A DNA stretch of 20,208 nt from Spirochaetota bacterium (GCA_018817865.1 JAHITG010000021.1:1-20208), one strand, 5' to 3'; shown: positions 1 to 7,505, counted from the stretch's first letter. Notes: generated by a model from the sequence alone, not told the origin. Translations and numbers: made by a program.

Positions 1-1
1 A

Positions 2-553
2 AACAGTAAAGCGATCATTGTTGATCCGGGAGATGAATGGGAAAGGATACGGTCTGTTCTGGACAAAAACAAATTAAAGCCGGAGTATATCATATTAACT
101 CACGGACACGTAGACCATATTAAAGATACAAAAGCCATCTCTTCTTATTACCATATCGGGGTCTTTATTCATAAAGATGAAAAAGAACTCTTATCTTCAA
201 GTTTTAACAACTTATCCGCCACTTTCGGGATCAAAGTAGACTCCTTCACCATTGAAAGATACCTGAAGGATGGACAGATCATACAATTTGAAGGGGAAGA
301 ACTGAAAGTTATTCATACTCCAGGCCATACCCCGGGCGGGATCTGTATAAAAGGAAAAGATTTCCTTATTTCCGGTGATACATTATTTGCTGATTCAAGG
401 GGAAGGACCGATCTACCGGGTGGTGATGAGGATCAATTGATAAGATCTATAACAGAAAAGCTATTTAAACTTGAAGATAATCTGAAGGTCTATCCGGGTC
501 ACAATATGCCCACCAGCATCGGACATGAAAAAGCCAACTGGGGAATACTGTAG
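2..553 (+). CDS. MBL-fold metallo-hydrolase, 3' part (glyoxalase II-like)
   Basis: This open frame enters from the left edge and gives 183 residues before TAG at 551-553, so the N-terminus is outside the window. The metal-binding signature THGHVDH lies near residues 33-39. HTPGHTPGG follows, then SGDTLFADSRGRTD (bridging Asp) and a C-terminal YPGHN. This order is that of the metallo-beta-lactamase superfamily, in the YcbL/glyoxalase II-like branch that hydrolyses thioesters such as hydroxyacylglutathione analogues. Full proteins of this branch are about 200-215 residues, so only a short N-terminal piece is missing. The real substrate cannot be read from the sequence. The gene converges on the minus-strand sugar kinase with 9 bp between stop codons and no hairpin terminator between them. 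Confidence 0.9.
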   Translation, partial: NSKAIIVDPGDEWERIRSVLDKNKLKPEYIILTHGHVDHIKDTKAISSYYHIGVFIHKDEKELLSSSFNNLSATFGIKVDSFTIERYLKDGQIIQFEGEELKVIHTPGHTPGGICIKGKDFLISGDTLFADSRGRTDLPGGDEDQLIRSITEKLFKLEDNLKVYPGHNMPTSIGHEKANWGIL

Positions 554-562
554 AGACCTCCT

Positions 563-1552
563 CTATTCTGATTTCAATGCTTCTTTCAACTTTTTTAAAG
601 TAATAACCGTTGTCCCTACTTCACCTACAACAATACCTGCCGCATAATTGGAAAGCATAGCTGCCTCTTCAAAACTGAACGAAGAGACCAGCGCCATTAA
701 AGCGGTACTTATGACAGTATCTCCCGCACCTGTGACATCATAAACTTTTTTAGCGTGGGTAGGGATATGGGCCGGCGGTTTTCCTTTTTGAAAAACCGTC
801 ATACCCTCTTTTGACTGAGTAATGAACAAAGACTGCAGGTTCAGCTGCTTCAGGATCTCTTTACCGGCATTATTTATATCATTCTGATCTTTGATCCTGA
901 TATTCAGGGCCCTCTCAGTTTCAAAATGATTGGGTGTGATCAATGTCACATTCTTGTACTGGAAGAAATGTTCGATCTTAGGGTCCACTGCGATGACCTT
1001 CTTATTCTCATTAGCGATAGTGATCACCTTTTCAATAAGGTCCGGCACAATTACACCCTTCCCATAATCTGATATAATGATCCCATCGATCCGGCTTATG
1101 ACCTTTTTTACATAAGCGATCATCTCATTGATCAAAGGTTTATTAACCGGTTCAGAAGATTCCTTATCCACACGGACCACCTGCTGATTATGGGCAATGA
1201 TCCTTGTTTTCAAAGTAGTAGGCCTGTCATAACTGACCACCAGGCCGGAGAGTTCTACATTCTTTTTATTAAAATACTTCCTGATATAACTTCCCGTGTC
1301 ATCATTCCCGATTATTCCGCTGATATAAACTTTAGCACCCAGTCCCACCAGGTTGTTCACGACATTGGTAGCTCCACCCGGTATCCTTGTCTCTTTCTCA
1401 ACGAATACGACCGGGACAGGTGCTTCAGGTGAAATACGCTCCACACTTCCCCAGATATATTCATCCAGCATTATATCCCCTATAACAAGGACATTCTTCC
1501 CGTTAAAGTCTCCGATCTGCTCTAAAAATTTATTCTTACTGTTTTTAATCAT
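563..1552 (-). CDS. PfkB-family kinase, RfaE1/HldE N-domain type (heptose-7-phosphate kinase)
   Basis: The 329-residue protein has the ribokinase fold. It shows the N-terminal GDIMLDEYIWG, the SPEAPVPV signature typical of RfaE1 (the kinase domain of HldE) near residues 41-48, a PGGATNV sugar-binding turn near 58-64, and DVTGAGDT at 272-279 with Asp278 as catalytic base. In the family it phosphorylates D-glycero-D-manno-heptose 7-phosphate at C1 for ADP-heptose and LPS inner-core synthesis, in the cytoplasm. The cytidylyltransferase domain of two-domain HldE is absent, so a separate adenylyltransferase would be needed; none is in the window. It starts 6 bp after dapF stops, with a GGAG about 10 bases upstream inside the dapF end, so the two are cotranscribed. 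Related sugar kinases are possible, but the SPEAPVPV motif favours RfaE1. Confidence 0.87.
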   Translation of the reverse strand: MIKNSKNKFLEQIGDFNGKNVLVIGDIMLDEYIWGSVERISPEAPVPVVFVEKETRIPGGATNVVNNLVGLGAKVYISGIIGNDDTGSYIRKYFNKKNVELSGLVVSYDRPTTLKTRIIAHNQQVVRVDKESSEPVNKPLINEMIAYVKKVISRIDGIIISDYGKGVIVPDLIEKVITIANENKKVIAVDPKIEHFFQYKNVTLITPNHFETERALNIRIKDQNDINNAGKEILKQLNLQSLFITQSKEGMTVFQKGKPPAHIPTHAKKVYDVTGAGDTVISTALMALVSSFSFEEAAMLSNYAAGIVVGEVGTTVITLKKLKEALKSE

Positions 1553-1558
1553 ATCTGA

Positions 1559-2407
1559 TCACTCCACCAATATATTTTTACCGTTGAACCGTGTAATTCC
1601 TGAAAAGACAGGAAGGACTTCCCCTTCAAGATAAACCCGGCTGAAATTACCCTTCTCATCACAATTAAAATAGACACTTACATATTCCCCGCTTCGAGCT
1701 TTTACCCGAACAGGAGAGACGGTTTTTTTAATGACGGAACTGATCAATGAAGAAGCGGTCATACCTGTTCCGCATGCCAATGTCTCATTCTCCACTCCCC
1801 GCTCATAAGTCCTGACAATGATATTGTGTCTGTCCGTTACCTGTACAAAATTCACATTTGTTCCTGCTTTCTGGAAGAGCTTATGATAGCGGATAAACCG
1901 CCCGATATTAAAGACATCCGCCTTCTCTAGGTTACTCACAAAAAGCACTGTATGAGGCACACCTGTATTTATAAAATGGGCTGTCAGGTCTTTTCCTTTA
2001 TATTTGATCTTTATATCCTTCTTAAATCCGAACGGATCGGTCAATTTTACTTTTATGATGTTCTTCGATTTCACCTCTCCTTCGATCATTCCGGCAATGG
2101 TCTCAAAGGTCATCTTCTTTTTGACAAAATTGATCGCATTGGCAAAATGAGCAACGCACCTGGCTCCATTACCGCACATCTCCGCTTCACTGGCATCCGG
2201 ATTAATGATTCTCATCTTAAAATCAGCATTTCGACTCTTTTCAAGCAGGATCACCCCATCTGCACCGATCCCGCTCTTGGGCCGGCAGGCAGCGATCGTG
2301 AATTTTGAGATATCTTTACCTTTTAAGATATCTTTGCGGTTATCTATCAGAATAAAATCATTACTGGTCCCGCTGTATTTTGCAAATGCTATATTTTTTA
2401 ATTTCAT
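1559..2407 (-). CDS. dapF: Diaminopimelate epimerase
   Basis: DapF interconverts LL- and meso-2,6-diaminopimelate in the lysine/peptidoglycan pathway without a cofactor, using two cysteines. Both are visible: Cys78 in MCGNGARC and Cys212 in ACGTGM. The N-terminal SGTSNDFILID matches the family's G-x-x-NDF start. Length is 282 residues, normal for the family. I chose ATG at 2407: an upstream TTG at 2443 would add 12 residues (hydrophobic, not family-like) and lies inside the predicted -35 box. No Shine-Dalgarno precedes the ATG, and the predicted transcript start is only about 2-3 bases upstream, so the mRNA may be leaderless. It is the first gene of a two-gene unit with the sugar kinase, which pairs peptidoglycan and LPS precursor supply. 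Confidence 0.95.
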   Translation of the reverse strand: MKLKNIAFAKYSGTSNDFILIDNRKDILKGKDISKFTIAACRPKSGIGADGVILLEKSRNADFKMRIINPDASEAEMCGNGARCVAHFANAINFVKKKMTFETIAGMIEGEVKSKNIIKVKLTDPFGFKKDIKIKYKGKDLTAHFINTGVPHTVLFVSNLEKADVFNIGRFIRYHKLFQKAGTNVNFVQVTDRHNIIVRTYERGVENETLACGTGMTASSLISSVIKKTVSPVRVKARSGEYVSVYFNCDEKGNFSRVYLEGEVLPVFSGITRFNGKNILVE

Positions 2408-2415
2408 AAATACTA

Positions 2416-2443
2416 ATTTTATATAAAATAAAAGGTTTGTCAA
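2416..2443 (-). promoter_or_regulatory. Predicted sigma70-type promoter of dapF-kinase unit
   Basis: On the minus strand TTGACA (2438-2443) is followed by a 16-bp spacer and TAAAAT (2416-2421, 5 of 6 matches to TATAAT). Transcription would start near 2409-2410, immediately before the dapF ATG at 2407. Confidence 0.6.
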
Positions 2444-2502
2444 ACGAAAAATAAGTCATGATTATTAATATAATAAGGTATTAAGAAAGAGAGGCTCCGA
2501 TA

Positions 2503-2632
2503 AATCAAAGGCTGTTGTTTTATTACCTTATTCTCGCATCCCTTCCTGGGATGCTCCGAGGGGAGTATCTATTTCCTCTTCCATGGGGAAATAGTACTCC
2601 TATCAGGTAAGTAAAACCACCTGCGTTTGATT
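2503..2632. repeat. Long imperfect inverted repeat with two internal hairpins
   Basis: This is the main content of the 323-bp gene-free stretch 2408-2730. An outer stem pairs AATCAAA (2503-2509) with TTTGATT (2626-2632), then continues through a loose section to a 12-bp stem, 2517-2528 with 2605-2617, that has one bulged G at 2611. Inside are two hairpins: GCATCCC/GGGATGC (2536-2542 with 2548-2554), and GGAGTA-CTATTTCC with GGAAATAG-TACTCC (2562-2576 with 2587-2600, 14 bp with a bulged T at 2568). The whole folds as a branched, roughly tRNA-sized-to-larger structure. It may be a palindromic dispersed element (REP/MITE-like) or a structured RNA. No T-tract follows on either strand, so a plain terminator is unlikely. 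The bases 2444-2502 and 2633-2730 hold nothing else I can name. Confidence 0.6.
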
Positions 2633-2730
2633 CAGATTATTTCACCTAATAAAACTTTAAAAAATCATATAGATTATATATATTAAAAATTATTCCTATG
2701 GAAAAGGGGCAAGATAGATATTTTTGATCA

Positions 2731-3561
2731 TTATCTGGGTTGATCGAAGAATTCGGATTTATTATTTTTTCTCCATTCATTGATATTGATATATTCTTTT
2801 TTTTGTTTATCATAATATAAAATTTTTTTGTTTTTTTTATGAATAATAAATTTATATTGAAAACTATTTGAATGATAACTATTTACCATGGTATAGCCAA
2901 TATATAAATACAAATAATTCCTTTTATACTTAAAATTTTCCCCTTTTTTCGGCTTATCAGTAATATTTATTTCTAAAAATTTTTTCCCTTTACTATTCTT
3001 GTAAATACTTATCGCCTTCTCCCGTATTTCAGGTACTTTAGTCAAGAATCTTTTAAGAAAATTATCATAATAGTCTTGTTTTATAGGTTGTTGATAAAAA
3101 AAACAATTTAATATATCTTTATTCTCATCTTCCCTGCTAAATTCTCTATAATTGTTTGGAATAAGTGATATACCATCAAATTTTTCACCGGAATTCCACC
3201 TTAAATTTGCCATTTTAAAAATATATTTTTCTCCTTGATCTTTAATTACTATATAATTTTTATTAACACTATAATTCCCATAAGAAAATGAATAACTTAT
3301 ATATTTATAATCATTATCGGTTGAAATTATTTCTAAAATATTATTACTTATAAAATTCAAACCGATAGTCCATTCTGATTCAACAAAAGCATACCATATA
3401 TCTGATTTTAATAGTTTCTTATTTATTGAGATATATTCTTCATTTAACTCAATTTTTTTTAAATCAGTATTAACACTATGTAATAAAAATGGAATAAGTA
3501 AAAAATATATTAAAACTGTAATTTTAAATTTTATAATACTCACCTTTGCTAAATGAAGCAT
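2731..3561 (-). CDS. Hypothetical exported protein, AT-rich, third gene after hicBA
   Basis: I do not recognise this 276-residue protein. An N-terminal hydrophobic segment near residues 9-28, preceded by lysines (SIIKFK), looks like a signal peptide or membrane anchor, with a possible cleavage after LLHS. The rest is polar and rich in Lys, Asn, Tyr and Ile, with no cysteine cluster or catalytic motif seen; that composition partly reflects the extreme AT content. ATG at 3561 has no clear Shine-Dalgarno; a GTG six codons in is an alternative. It starts 10 bp after hicA stops, so it is probably transcribed with hicBA. Whether it has anything to do with the toxin-antitoxin pair, or is a passenger in the islet, cannot be told. 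Confidence 0.7.
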   Translation of the reverse strand: MLHLAKVSIIKFKITVLIYFLLIPFLLHSVNTDLKKIELNEEYISINKKLLKSDIWYAFVESEWTIGLNFISNNILEIISTDNDYKYISYSFSYGNYSVNKNYIVIKDQGEKYIFKMANLRWNSGEKFDGISLIPNNYREFSREDENKDILNCFFYQQPIKQDYYDNFLKRFLTKVPEIREKAISIYKNSKGKKFLEINITDKPKKGENFKYKRNYLYLYIGYTMVNSYHSNSFQYKFIIHKKNKKILYYDKQKKEYININEWRKNNKSEFFDQPR

Positions 3562-3571
3562 AAGCTATCAT

Positions 3572-3793
3572 TTATAATAACTTTATGAATTCATCAATAC
3601 TCAATCCGGATTGTCGGATTATTGCCCTTAGAGTCCCTCTATCTAATTCTTTATGATCCGGAATAACAAGTTGATTAAATGGTTTATCCTTGCGTAATAC
3701 AATATGGCTTCCTGTTTGTCTTTTAAAATAAAATCCTGCTTTTATTAAGGCCTTTATGCATTTTTGGCCGGATATTCGCGGCAATTTTCCCAT
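3572..3793 (-). CDS. hicA: HicA-type mRNA interferase toxin
   Basis: HicA toxins are small double-stranded-RNA-binding-fold ribonucleases that cleave mRNA in the cytoplasm until neutralised by HicB. This 73-residue protein has the family layout: an N-terminal helix (KCIKALIKAGF), the catalytic strand with RQTGSHIVLRK (His30 as active residue), a VIPDHKELDRGTLRAII segment and a C-terminal DEF.KLL. I chose ATG at 3793; a TTG one codon earlier directly abuts the hicB stop. The stop codon of hicB (3797-3799) and this start are only a few bases apart, so translation is likely coupled. Motifs appear intact, so the toxin is predicted to be active. Confidence 0.9.
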   Translation of the reverse strand: MGKLPRISGQKCIKALIKAGFYFKRQTGSHIVLRKDKPFNQLVIPDHKELDRGTLRAIIRQSGLSIDEFIKLL

Positions 3794-3796
3794 CAA

Positions 3797-4003
3797 TTAA
3801 ACCGCCATAACATAAGTTTCGAAATTTTCTTCAGGAACAGGCAATTTATCTTCTTTTAATGTATCAATATATACCTGAATGGCTTCTTTAATATTTTCCA
3901 AAGCCTTCTCTTTTGTTTTGCCCTGACTGATACAACCGGGCAGGCTTGGACATTCTGCCACCCAATATCTATCCTCTCCGGGATGAAATACAACTTGTCT
4001 CAT
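3797..4003 (-). CDS. hicB: HicB-type antitoxin, short form
   Basis: The 68-residue protein carries the partly degraded RNase H-like fold of HicB: VVFHPGEDRYWVAECPSLPGC, then the ISQGKTKEKALENIKEAI helix. Here the order is hicB then hicA, the reverse of the E. coli hicAB operon. The sequence ends soon after the RNase H-like part (ending in PEENFETYVMAV) and has no obvious C-terminal helix-turn-helix or ribbon-helix-helix domain, so DNA binding and autoregulation by this protein alone are doubtful. GGAGG at 4011-4015 sits 7 bases before the ATG. It is the first gene of the hicB-hicA-hypothetical unit in a markedly AT-rich islet. Confidence 0.9.
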   Translation of the reverse strand: MRQVVFHPGEDRYWVAECPSLPGCISQGKTKEKALENIKEAIQVYIDTLKEDKLPVPEENFETYVMAV

Positions 4004-4035
4004 ATTTTTTCCTCCAATTTATTTTATATATTAAT

Positions 4036-4065
4036 ATTATACATTTTTATTTAAAAAGTCATCAA
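4036..4065 (-). promoter_or_regulatory. Predicted promoter of hicBA
   Basis: On the minus strand TTGATG (4060-4065), an 18-bp spacer, and a perfect TATAAT (4036-4041) lie about 30 bp before the hicB start. The spacer is longer than at the other promoters here. The site is back to back with the radical SAM promoter at 4073-4100. Confidence 0.5.
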
Positions 4066-4072
4066 ATTTTAA

Positions 4073-4100
4073 TAGACATTTATTTTAATCACAGTACTAT
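4073..4100 (+). promoter_or_regulatory. Predicted promoter of radical SAM gene
   Basis: TAGACA (4073-4078), a 16-bp spacer and TACTAT (4095-4100) would start transcription near 4106-4108, at the ATG itself. No Shine-Dalgarno sequence precedes the ATG, which suggests a leaderless transcript. Confidence 0.4.
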
Positions 4101-4107
4101 TATATCC

Positions 4108-5406
4108 ATGACATCTTTTGCCATGATCATAGCCCCTCCTTTATGGCCGAAACTGCCCCTCCCGGGAGTAGCGTTTATACTCGAACAGCTTAAAAAGAAC
4201 AGCATCCCGGCATACCTGTTTGATATTAATATTGATATTTATAATATGGTCAAAAAGGATAAGTCAATAAAAGAGAAGTGGACTCGGCAGTATCAGAATT
4301 TTACTGAAGGTTTTTATGAGAAAACGCAAAAAGATCATAAGGTTTATTTTTACAAGGTCCATTCTTTTATAAAAGAAAAAAAGATCACTCATGCAGGATT
4401 TTCAATCTATAAAACTAATTTTCTCTTTTCGCTCAGTTATGCCCGGGCTTTAAAGAAGATGTTCCCGGAAATTAAAATAATCTTCGGGGGCCCCCATACA
4501 GCATATCTGGATAAATATAACCGAAATTATTTCAATTCTTTCAGTTTCATAGACCATTTCATCATCGGGGAAGGAGAAATTGAACTGATCGACCTCATTA
4601 AAGGATCTTCCCAAAAATCAAGATCGATCTATTCCAGCCAGATAAGCATTCTCTCTCACCTTCCCTTTCCTAAATATGAACTGTTTGACCTTCATAAATA
4701 TGATCGAAACCATGGATTACCTCTTATTGCCAGTAGAGGATGCCATAATAACTGTTCCTTCTGTTTTGAAAAGATCCAGTTCCCTGAATACTATACAAGG
4801 GATGCAAATGAAATTCTTGAAGAGATCCGGTATCATATCAAGAATAATAATATTCAATGGTTCACATTTTATGATTCCCTCTTTAACGGGAATCTCTCTA
4901 ATATAGAGAAATTACTTAAGCTTCTCCTTCAAAAAAAAATAAAGATCATCTGGGACGCACAGATAAGCATAAGAAAAGACATGCCTGACCGGCTCTTTGA
5001 ACTGATGAAAAAAAGCGGGTGCATCAATCTTTTTATCGGGCTGGAAACAGGAAGCTCATTTCTTTTAAAACAGATGAAGAAAAATTTTAAAACAGAGGAT
5101 GCTCCTGGATTTATCTCCAGACTGAAAGAAAATGACCTGAATTTTGAGCTCAGCCTGATCCTAAATTATCCGTTTGAAACAGATGATGACTTCCATGCTA
5201 CCATGGACCTTATTAAAAGGAACAAAGCATTTATAAATAAGCTGGCGCAGGTAAATCCGTTCATCTATTATCCGGGAACCGGAACTGATATAACAAAAGG
5301 ATATAATTTTTCAGAAGGAATGCGGAGAGTAACCTTGTTTACACGTTTTCTGCAGGATGAAGGATTCAAATTCACCAATGCCTATATCAATAATCTGACA
5401 GCATAA
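4108..5406 (+). CDS. Radical SAM protein with N-terminal B12-binding-like domain
   Basis: The 432-residue protein has a flavodoxin-like N-terminal part resembling the cobalamin-binding domain of B12-dependent radical SAM proteins: APPLWPKLPLPG at the start, FGGPHTAYL near 126-134 and GEGEIEL near 154-160. The radical SAM core follows, with a CxxxCxxC iron-sulfur motif at Cys212, Cys216 and Cys219 in SRGCHNNCSFCF. Further on are FIGLETGS and SLILNYPFETDDDF, typical of the barrel. No DxHxxG cobalamin-ligand motif is visible, so B12 may be bound base-off without a protein His, or not at all. Substrate unknown; members act as methyltransferases or in ring and lipid modification. ATG at 4108 is preferred because upstream in-frame sequence overlaps hicB and is not protein-like; ATG at 4123 is an alternative. 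Confidence 0.88.
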   Translation: MTSFAMIIAPPLWPKLPLPGVAFILEQLKKNSIPAYLFDINIDIYNMVKKDKSIKEKWTRQYQNFTEGFYEKTQKDHKVYFYKVHSFIKEKKITHAGFSIYKTNFLFSLSYARALKKMFPEIKIIFGGPHTAYLDKYNRNYFNSFSFIDHFIIGEGEIELIDLIKGSSQKSRSIYSSQISILSHLPFPKYELFDLHKYDRNHGLPLIASRGCHNNCSFCFEKIQFPEYYTRDANEILEEIRYHIKNNNIQWFTFYDSLFNGNLSNIEKLLKLLLQKKIKIIWDAQISIRKDMPDRLFELMKKSGCINLFIGLETGSSFLLKQMKKNFKTEDAPGFISRLKENDLNFELSLILNYPFETDDDFHATMDLIKRNKAFINKLAQVNPFIYYPGTGTDITKGYNFSEGMRRVTLFTRFLQDEGFKFTNAYINNLTA

Positions 5407-5450
5407 AAAAAGCCGGCTTAAGGGGGTTCCCTTTAGAGCCGGCTCTTTTT
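5405..5450. terminator. Bidirectional intrinsic terminator
   Basis: AGCCGGCT (5411-5418) pairs with AGCCGGCT (5437-5444); an inner AAGGG/CCCTT pairing extends the stem. A run of A lies to the left and CTTTTT to the right, so it can stop transcription on both strands, ending the radical SAM gene and the convergent AsmA-like gene. Confidence 0.88.
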
Positions 5451-5472
5451 ACATTTTTATTTGTACTGACAA

Positions 5473-7227
5473 TTAAAATCCTAATTTACCTTTTAACTTC
5501 TTTTTAGCCTCTTCTTCAGCCTTTTTCTTGGCGGCTTCTTCGGCTTTCTTCTTCTCTGCTTCAACAGCTGCCTGTGCGTCTGCTTCTGCTTTGGCTTTAG
5601 CCGCATCGGCTACTGCTTTTGCTTCATCCGCTTTCTTCTGGGCTTCAGCTTTAGCAGCATCTACTTTTTCATTGGCCTTATTCTTCACGTCACTAACAGC
5701 CTCTTTTGCGCCGTCTTTGCTTAAATACTTCGAAGTGTCACCGAGGTATTTGCCCATATACTGGTTTAAATACTGTTTGGCAACATCATCAAGACTGCCG
5801 CCCTTGCCCATGAACTTACTCATGAACTCCTGCTTCAATCCGTTCTGGATCTTTTTCAATATCTCATCTTTATTAAAGATGAATTTCGGATCTGAGGTCG
5901 TTCCTTTAACCGCAACAGGAAGTTCGATCTGGCCCGCCTCGTTGGCAATAGCCTTTGTGGCTGCATTTTTGTTGTACTTTTTTGCACCCAGCATGCTTAA
6001 GTTATAGGAAAGGGTCGTATCCATAGCTGCATATCCGCCACCGACTACATTGAAGTCTGTGCCGTTCGCATCAATATCCTCGGATATGACCTTGCCATTC
6101 TCGATCTTTACTTTTGTGCTGACTTTATCAAATTCGAGTGTCTTCTTTAAAAACTTCCATTCAAGGGCACCCTTGATAAAACCGATATCCATGTTACCGA
6201 CCTTTTCAGCAAAGCTTCCGGCTTTATCAGTAGCACCTTTTACTTTACTGCCGAGGGCTCCGGCCTGCTTTAATTTATCTGCCCCTGCAGACATTTTTTC
6301 AAAAGATTTTACCAGTGAATCCTGATATTTTGAGACAGAACCGGAGATGTCTTTGGCCTGATTTCTCAACTCATCATAAGCCTGGATCCCGGTAAATTTA
6401 CCGTTCAATAATGCCAGGTCGAATACACCGGTCGGGTTCAGCCAGCCCTTTTTATCAAACAGGGTCAACACACCCTTTATATCAGCTTCCAGGTTAATAT
6501 CCTTATCTGTTTTTTGTCCGTCCTTGAATTCAGTAACACTCAGCCCGAACCCGGATGTGATCTTTACAGGAGCATTCTCATACAGTTTTATATTTTCAAT
6601 AAGAAAGGTCACATCACTGAGGATGTAAACCTCTTTAAACTTCGCAGTAGCGGTATCCGTAACTTCGATCTTTGCTTTTTCAAGACCGACCTTGCCAACC
6701 TGAAGATCGACAGGGATAGCATACTTGCTGACCTTTACAGGTTTTACGGCTTTCTTCTTTACAACTTTCTCTTCTTTAGGCGCTGCAGGCTGTTTCTTCG
6801 GCAGAGGAGGGATCAAATCAGAAAAGTTGAAGACAACCTTCTTATTCTGAATATATCTCTGGACATAGATCTCCGGCTCTTCGATCGTTGCTTTTTCTAC
6901 GATCAGTTTTTTCTTCAACAGCTGCATCAGGTCATACTTTAAAACGATCGCTTTACATTTCAGGAACGGCCCCTGTTTAAAACTCGGCCTGTTCGAGATC
7001 TCTACATCCTTGATCACAATGCCTTTTAAAAGACATAAACCTACTTTTCCTACTTTTACCTGGCGATGCAGCTGTTTCTGCATCTGCTCCACGGCAAAAT
7101 TCTTAACTTTCGGCGGGAATCCCTTTACACAGAGCCATACATTCACACCTATAAGAAGTAAAAGTATAAGCGCGATGACGATCCCTATGATCTTAAAAGG
7201 GAGTTTAATAGCTTTACCAGCTTTCAT
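5473..7227 (-). CDS. AsmA-like inner-membrane-anchored envelope protein with Ala/Lys/Glu-rich tail
   Basis: The 584-residue protein starts with a membrane segment near residues 9-33 (FKIIGIVIALILLLLIGVNV), followed by an AsmA/DUF748-like N-terminal module: GFPPKVKNFAVEQMQKQL, then VGLCLLKGIVIKDVEISN and VEKATIEEPEIYV. A Pro/Lys linker (139-168) leads to a long beta-rich part with repeated GKV.SEDIDANGTDFNVVGGG-type strands near the end. About the last 80 residues are an Ala/Lys/Glu/Asp helix of high charge, probably a coiled coil. AsmA-like proteins are thought to bridge inner and outer membranes and move phospholipid, or to aid outer-membrane protein assembly. ATG at 7227 has AGGAGG about 5 bases upstream; an in-frame ATG at 7281 would add a charged extension and has no such site, so 7227 is chosen. 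It is monocistronic. Confidence 0.8.
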   Translation of the reverse strand: MKAGKAIKLPFKIIGIVIALILLLLIGVNVWLCVKGFPPKVKNFAVEQMQKQLHRQVKVGKVGLCLLKGIVIKDVEISNRPSFKQGPFLKCKAIVLKYDLMQLLKKKLIVEKATIEEPEIYVQRYIQNKKVVFNFSDLIPPLPKKQPAAPKEEKVVKKKAVKPVKVSKYAIPVDLQVGKVGLEKAKIEVTDTATAKFKEVYILSDVTFLIENIKLYENAPVKITSGFGLSVTEFKDGQKTDKDINLEADIKGVLTLFDKKGWLNPTGVFDLALLNGKFTGIQAYDELRNQAKDISGSVSKYQDSLVKSFEKMSAGADKLKQAGALGSKVKGATDKAGSFAEKVGNMDIGFIKGALEWKFLKKTLEFDKVSTKVKIENGKVISEDIDANGTDFNVVGGGYAAMDTTLSYNLSMLGAKKYNKNAATKAIANEAGQIELPVAVKGTTSDPKFIFNKDEILKKIQNGLKQEFMSKFMGKGGSLDDVAKQYLNQYMGKYLGDTSKYLSKDGAKEAVSDVKNKANEKVDAAKAEAQKKADEAKAVADAAKAKAEADAQAAVEAEKKKAEEAAKKKAEEEAKKKLKGKLGF

Positions 7228-7308
7228 AGTCTCCTCCTTAAAAAAATGTTTTTGTTTACCCCTTCTAACCGGGTGTATCATTTTTTATATATCTTAAATG
7301 CGATATCA

Positions 7309-7336
7309 AATAAAATAGTTTAAACAGCAATGTCAA
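7309..7336 (-). promoter_or_regulatory. Predicted promoter of AsmA-like gene
   Basis: On the minus strand a perfect TTGACA (7331-7336), a 16-bp spacer and TTTATT (7309-7314, 4 of 6) predict a start near 7302 and a leader of about 75 bases to the ATG at 7227. Confidence 0.45.
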
Positions 7337-7365
7337 CCTTTATTTTTAAAAAAGAGATGATCAAA

Positions 7366-7405
7366 AAATTACCAAAATGTAATTTTCTTTACATTTTGGT
7401 AATTT
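7366..7405. repeat. Perfect 17-bp inverted repeat, 6-base loop
   Basis: Bases 7366-7382 are the exact reverse complement of 7389-7405, core ACCAAAATGT/ACATTTTGGT, with loop TTTTCT. Reading on the minus strand, the stem runs out into six T, so it could end transcripts coming from the kinase/response-regulator operon, although it is about 170 bp beyond the stop. It lies just upstream of the AsmA-like gene's promoter. Confidence 0.75.
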
Positions 7406-7420
7406 AACTTTACTTTTTTA

Positions 7421-7452
7421 CCTACCTGTCTGATTAGCAACAGACAGGCAGG
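7421..7452 (-). repeat. 12-bp inverted repeat, 8-base loop
   Basis: CCTACCTGTCTG (7421-7432) faces CAGACAGGCAGG (7441-7452). On the plus strand one A-C mismatch breaks the stem, while in minus-strand RNA the same position is a G-U pair, so a complete 12-bp helix forms only in minus-strand RNA. Confidence 0.65.
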
Positions 7453-7505
7453 TTCATACTACTCAAGTTTTTTATGCATTTTAGTTCCTTTTCATTACTT
7501 TTTCA

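Noticed and set aside
2408..2443. TTG at 2443 as dapF start
   Set aside because: It would lie in the -35 box and add residues not found in DapF proteins.
2503..2632. tRNA or known riboswitch reading of the folded element
   Set aside because: No tRNA-like T-loop or CCA end and no riboswitch core I recognise; promoter position also puts it outside the dapF leader.
3946..4107. Upstream 54-codon extension of the radical SAM frame
   Set aside because: It overlaps hicB and its promoter, and reads as AT-rich spacer rather than protein.
5528..6007. Long open frame on the plus strand, Ala/Ser-rich
   Set aside because: It is the antisense shadow of the Ala/Lys-rich tail of the AsmA-like gene; no ribosome site and low-complexity translation.
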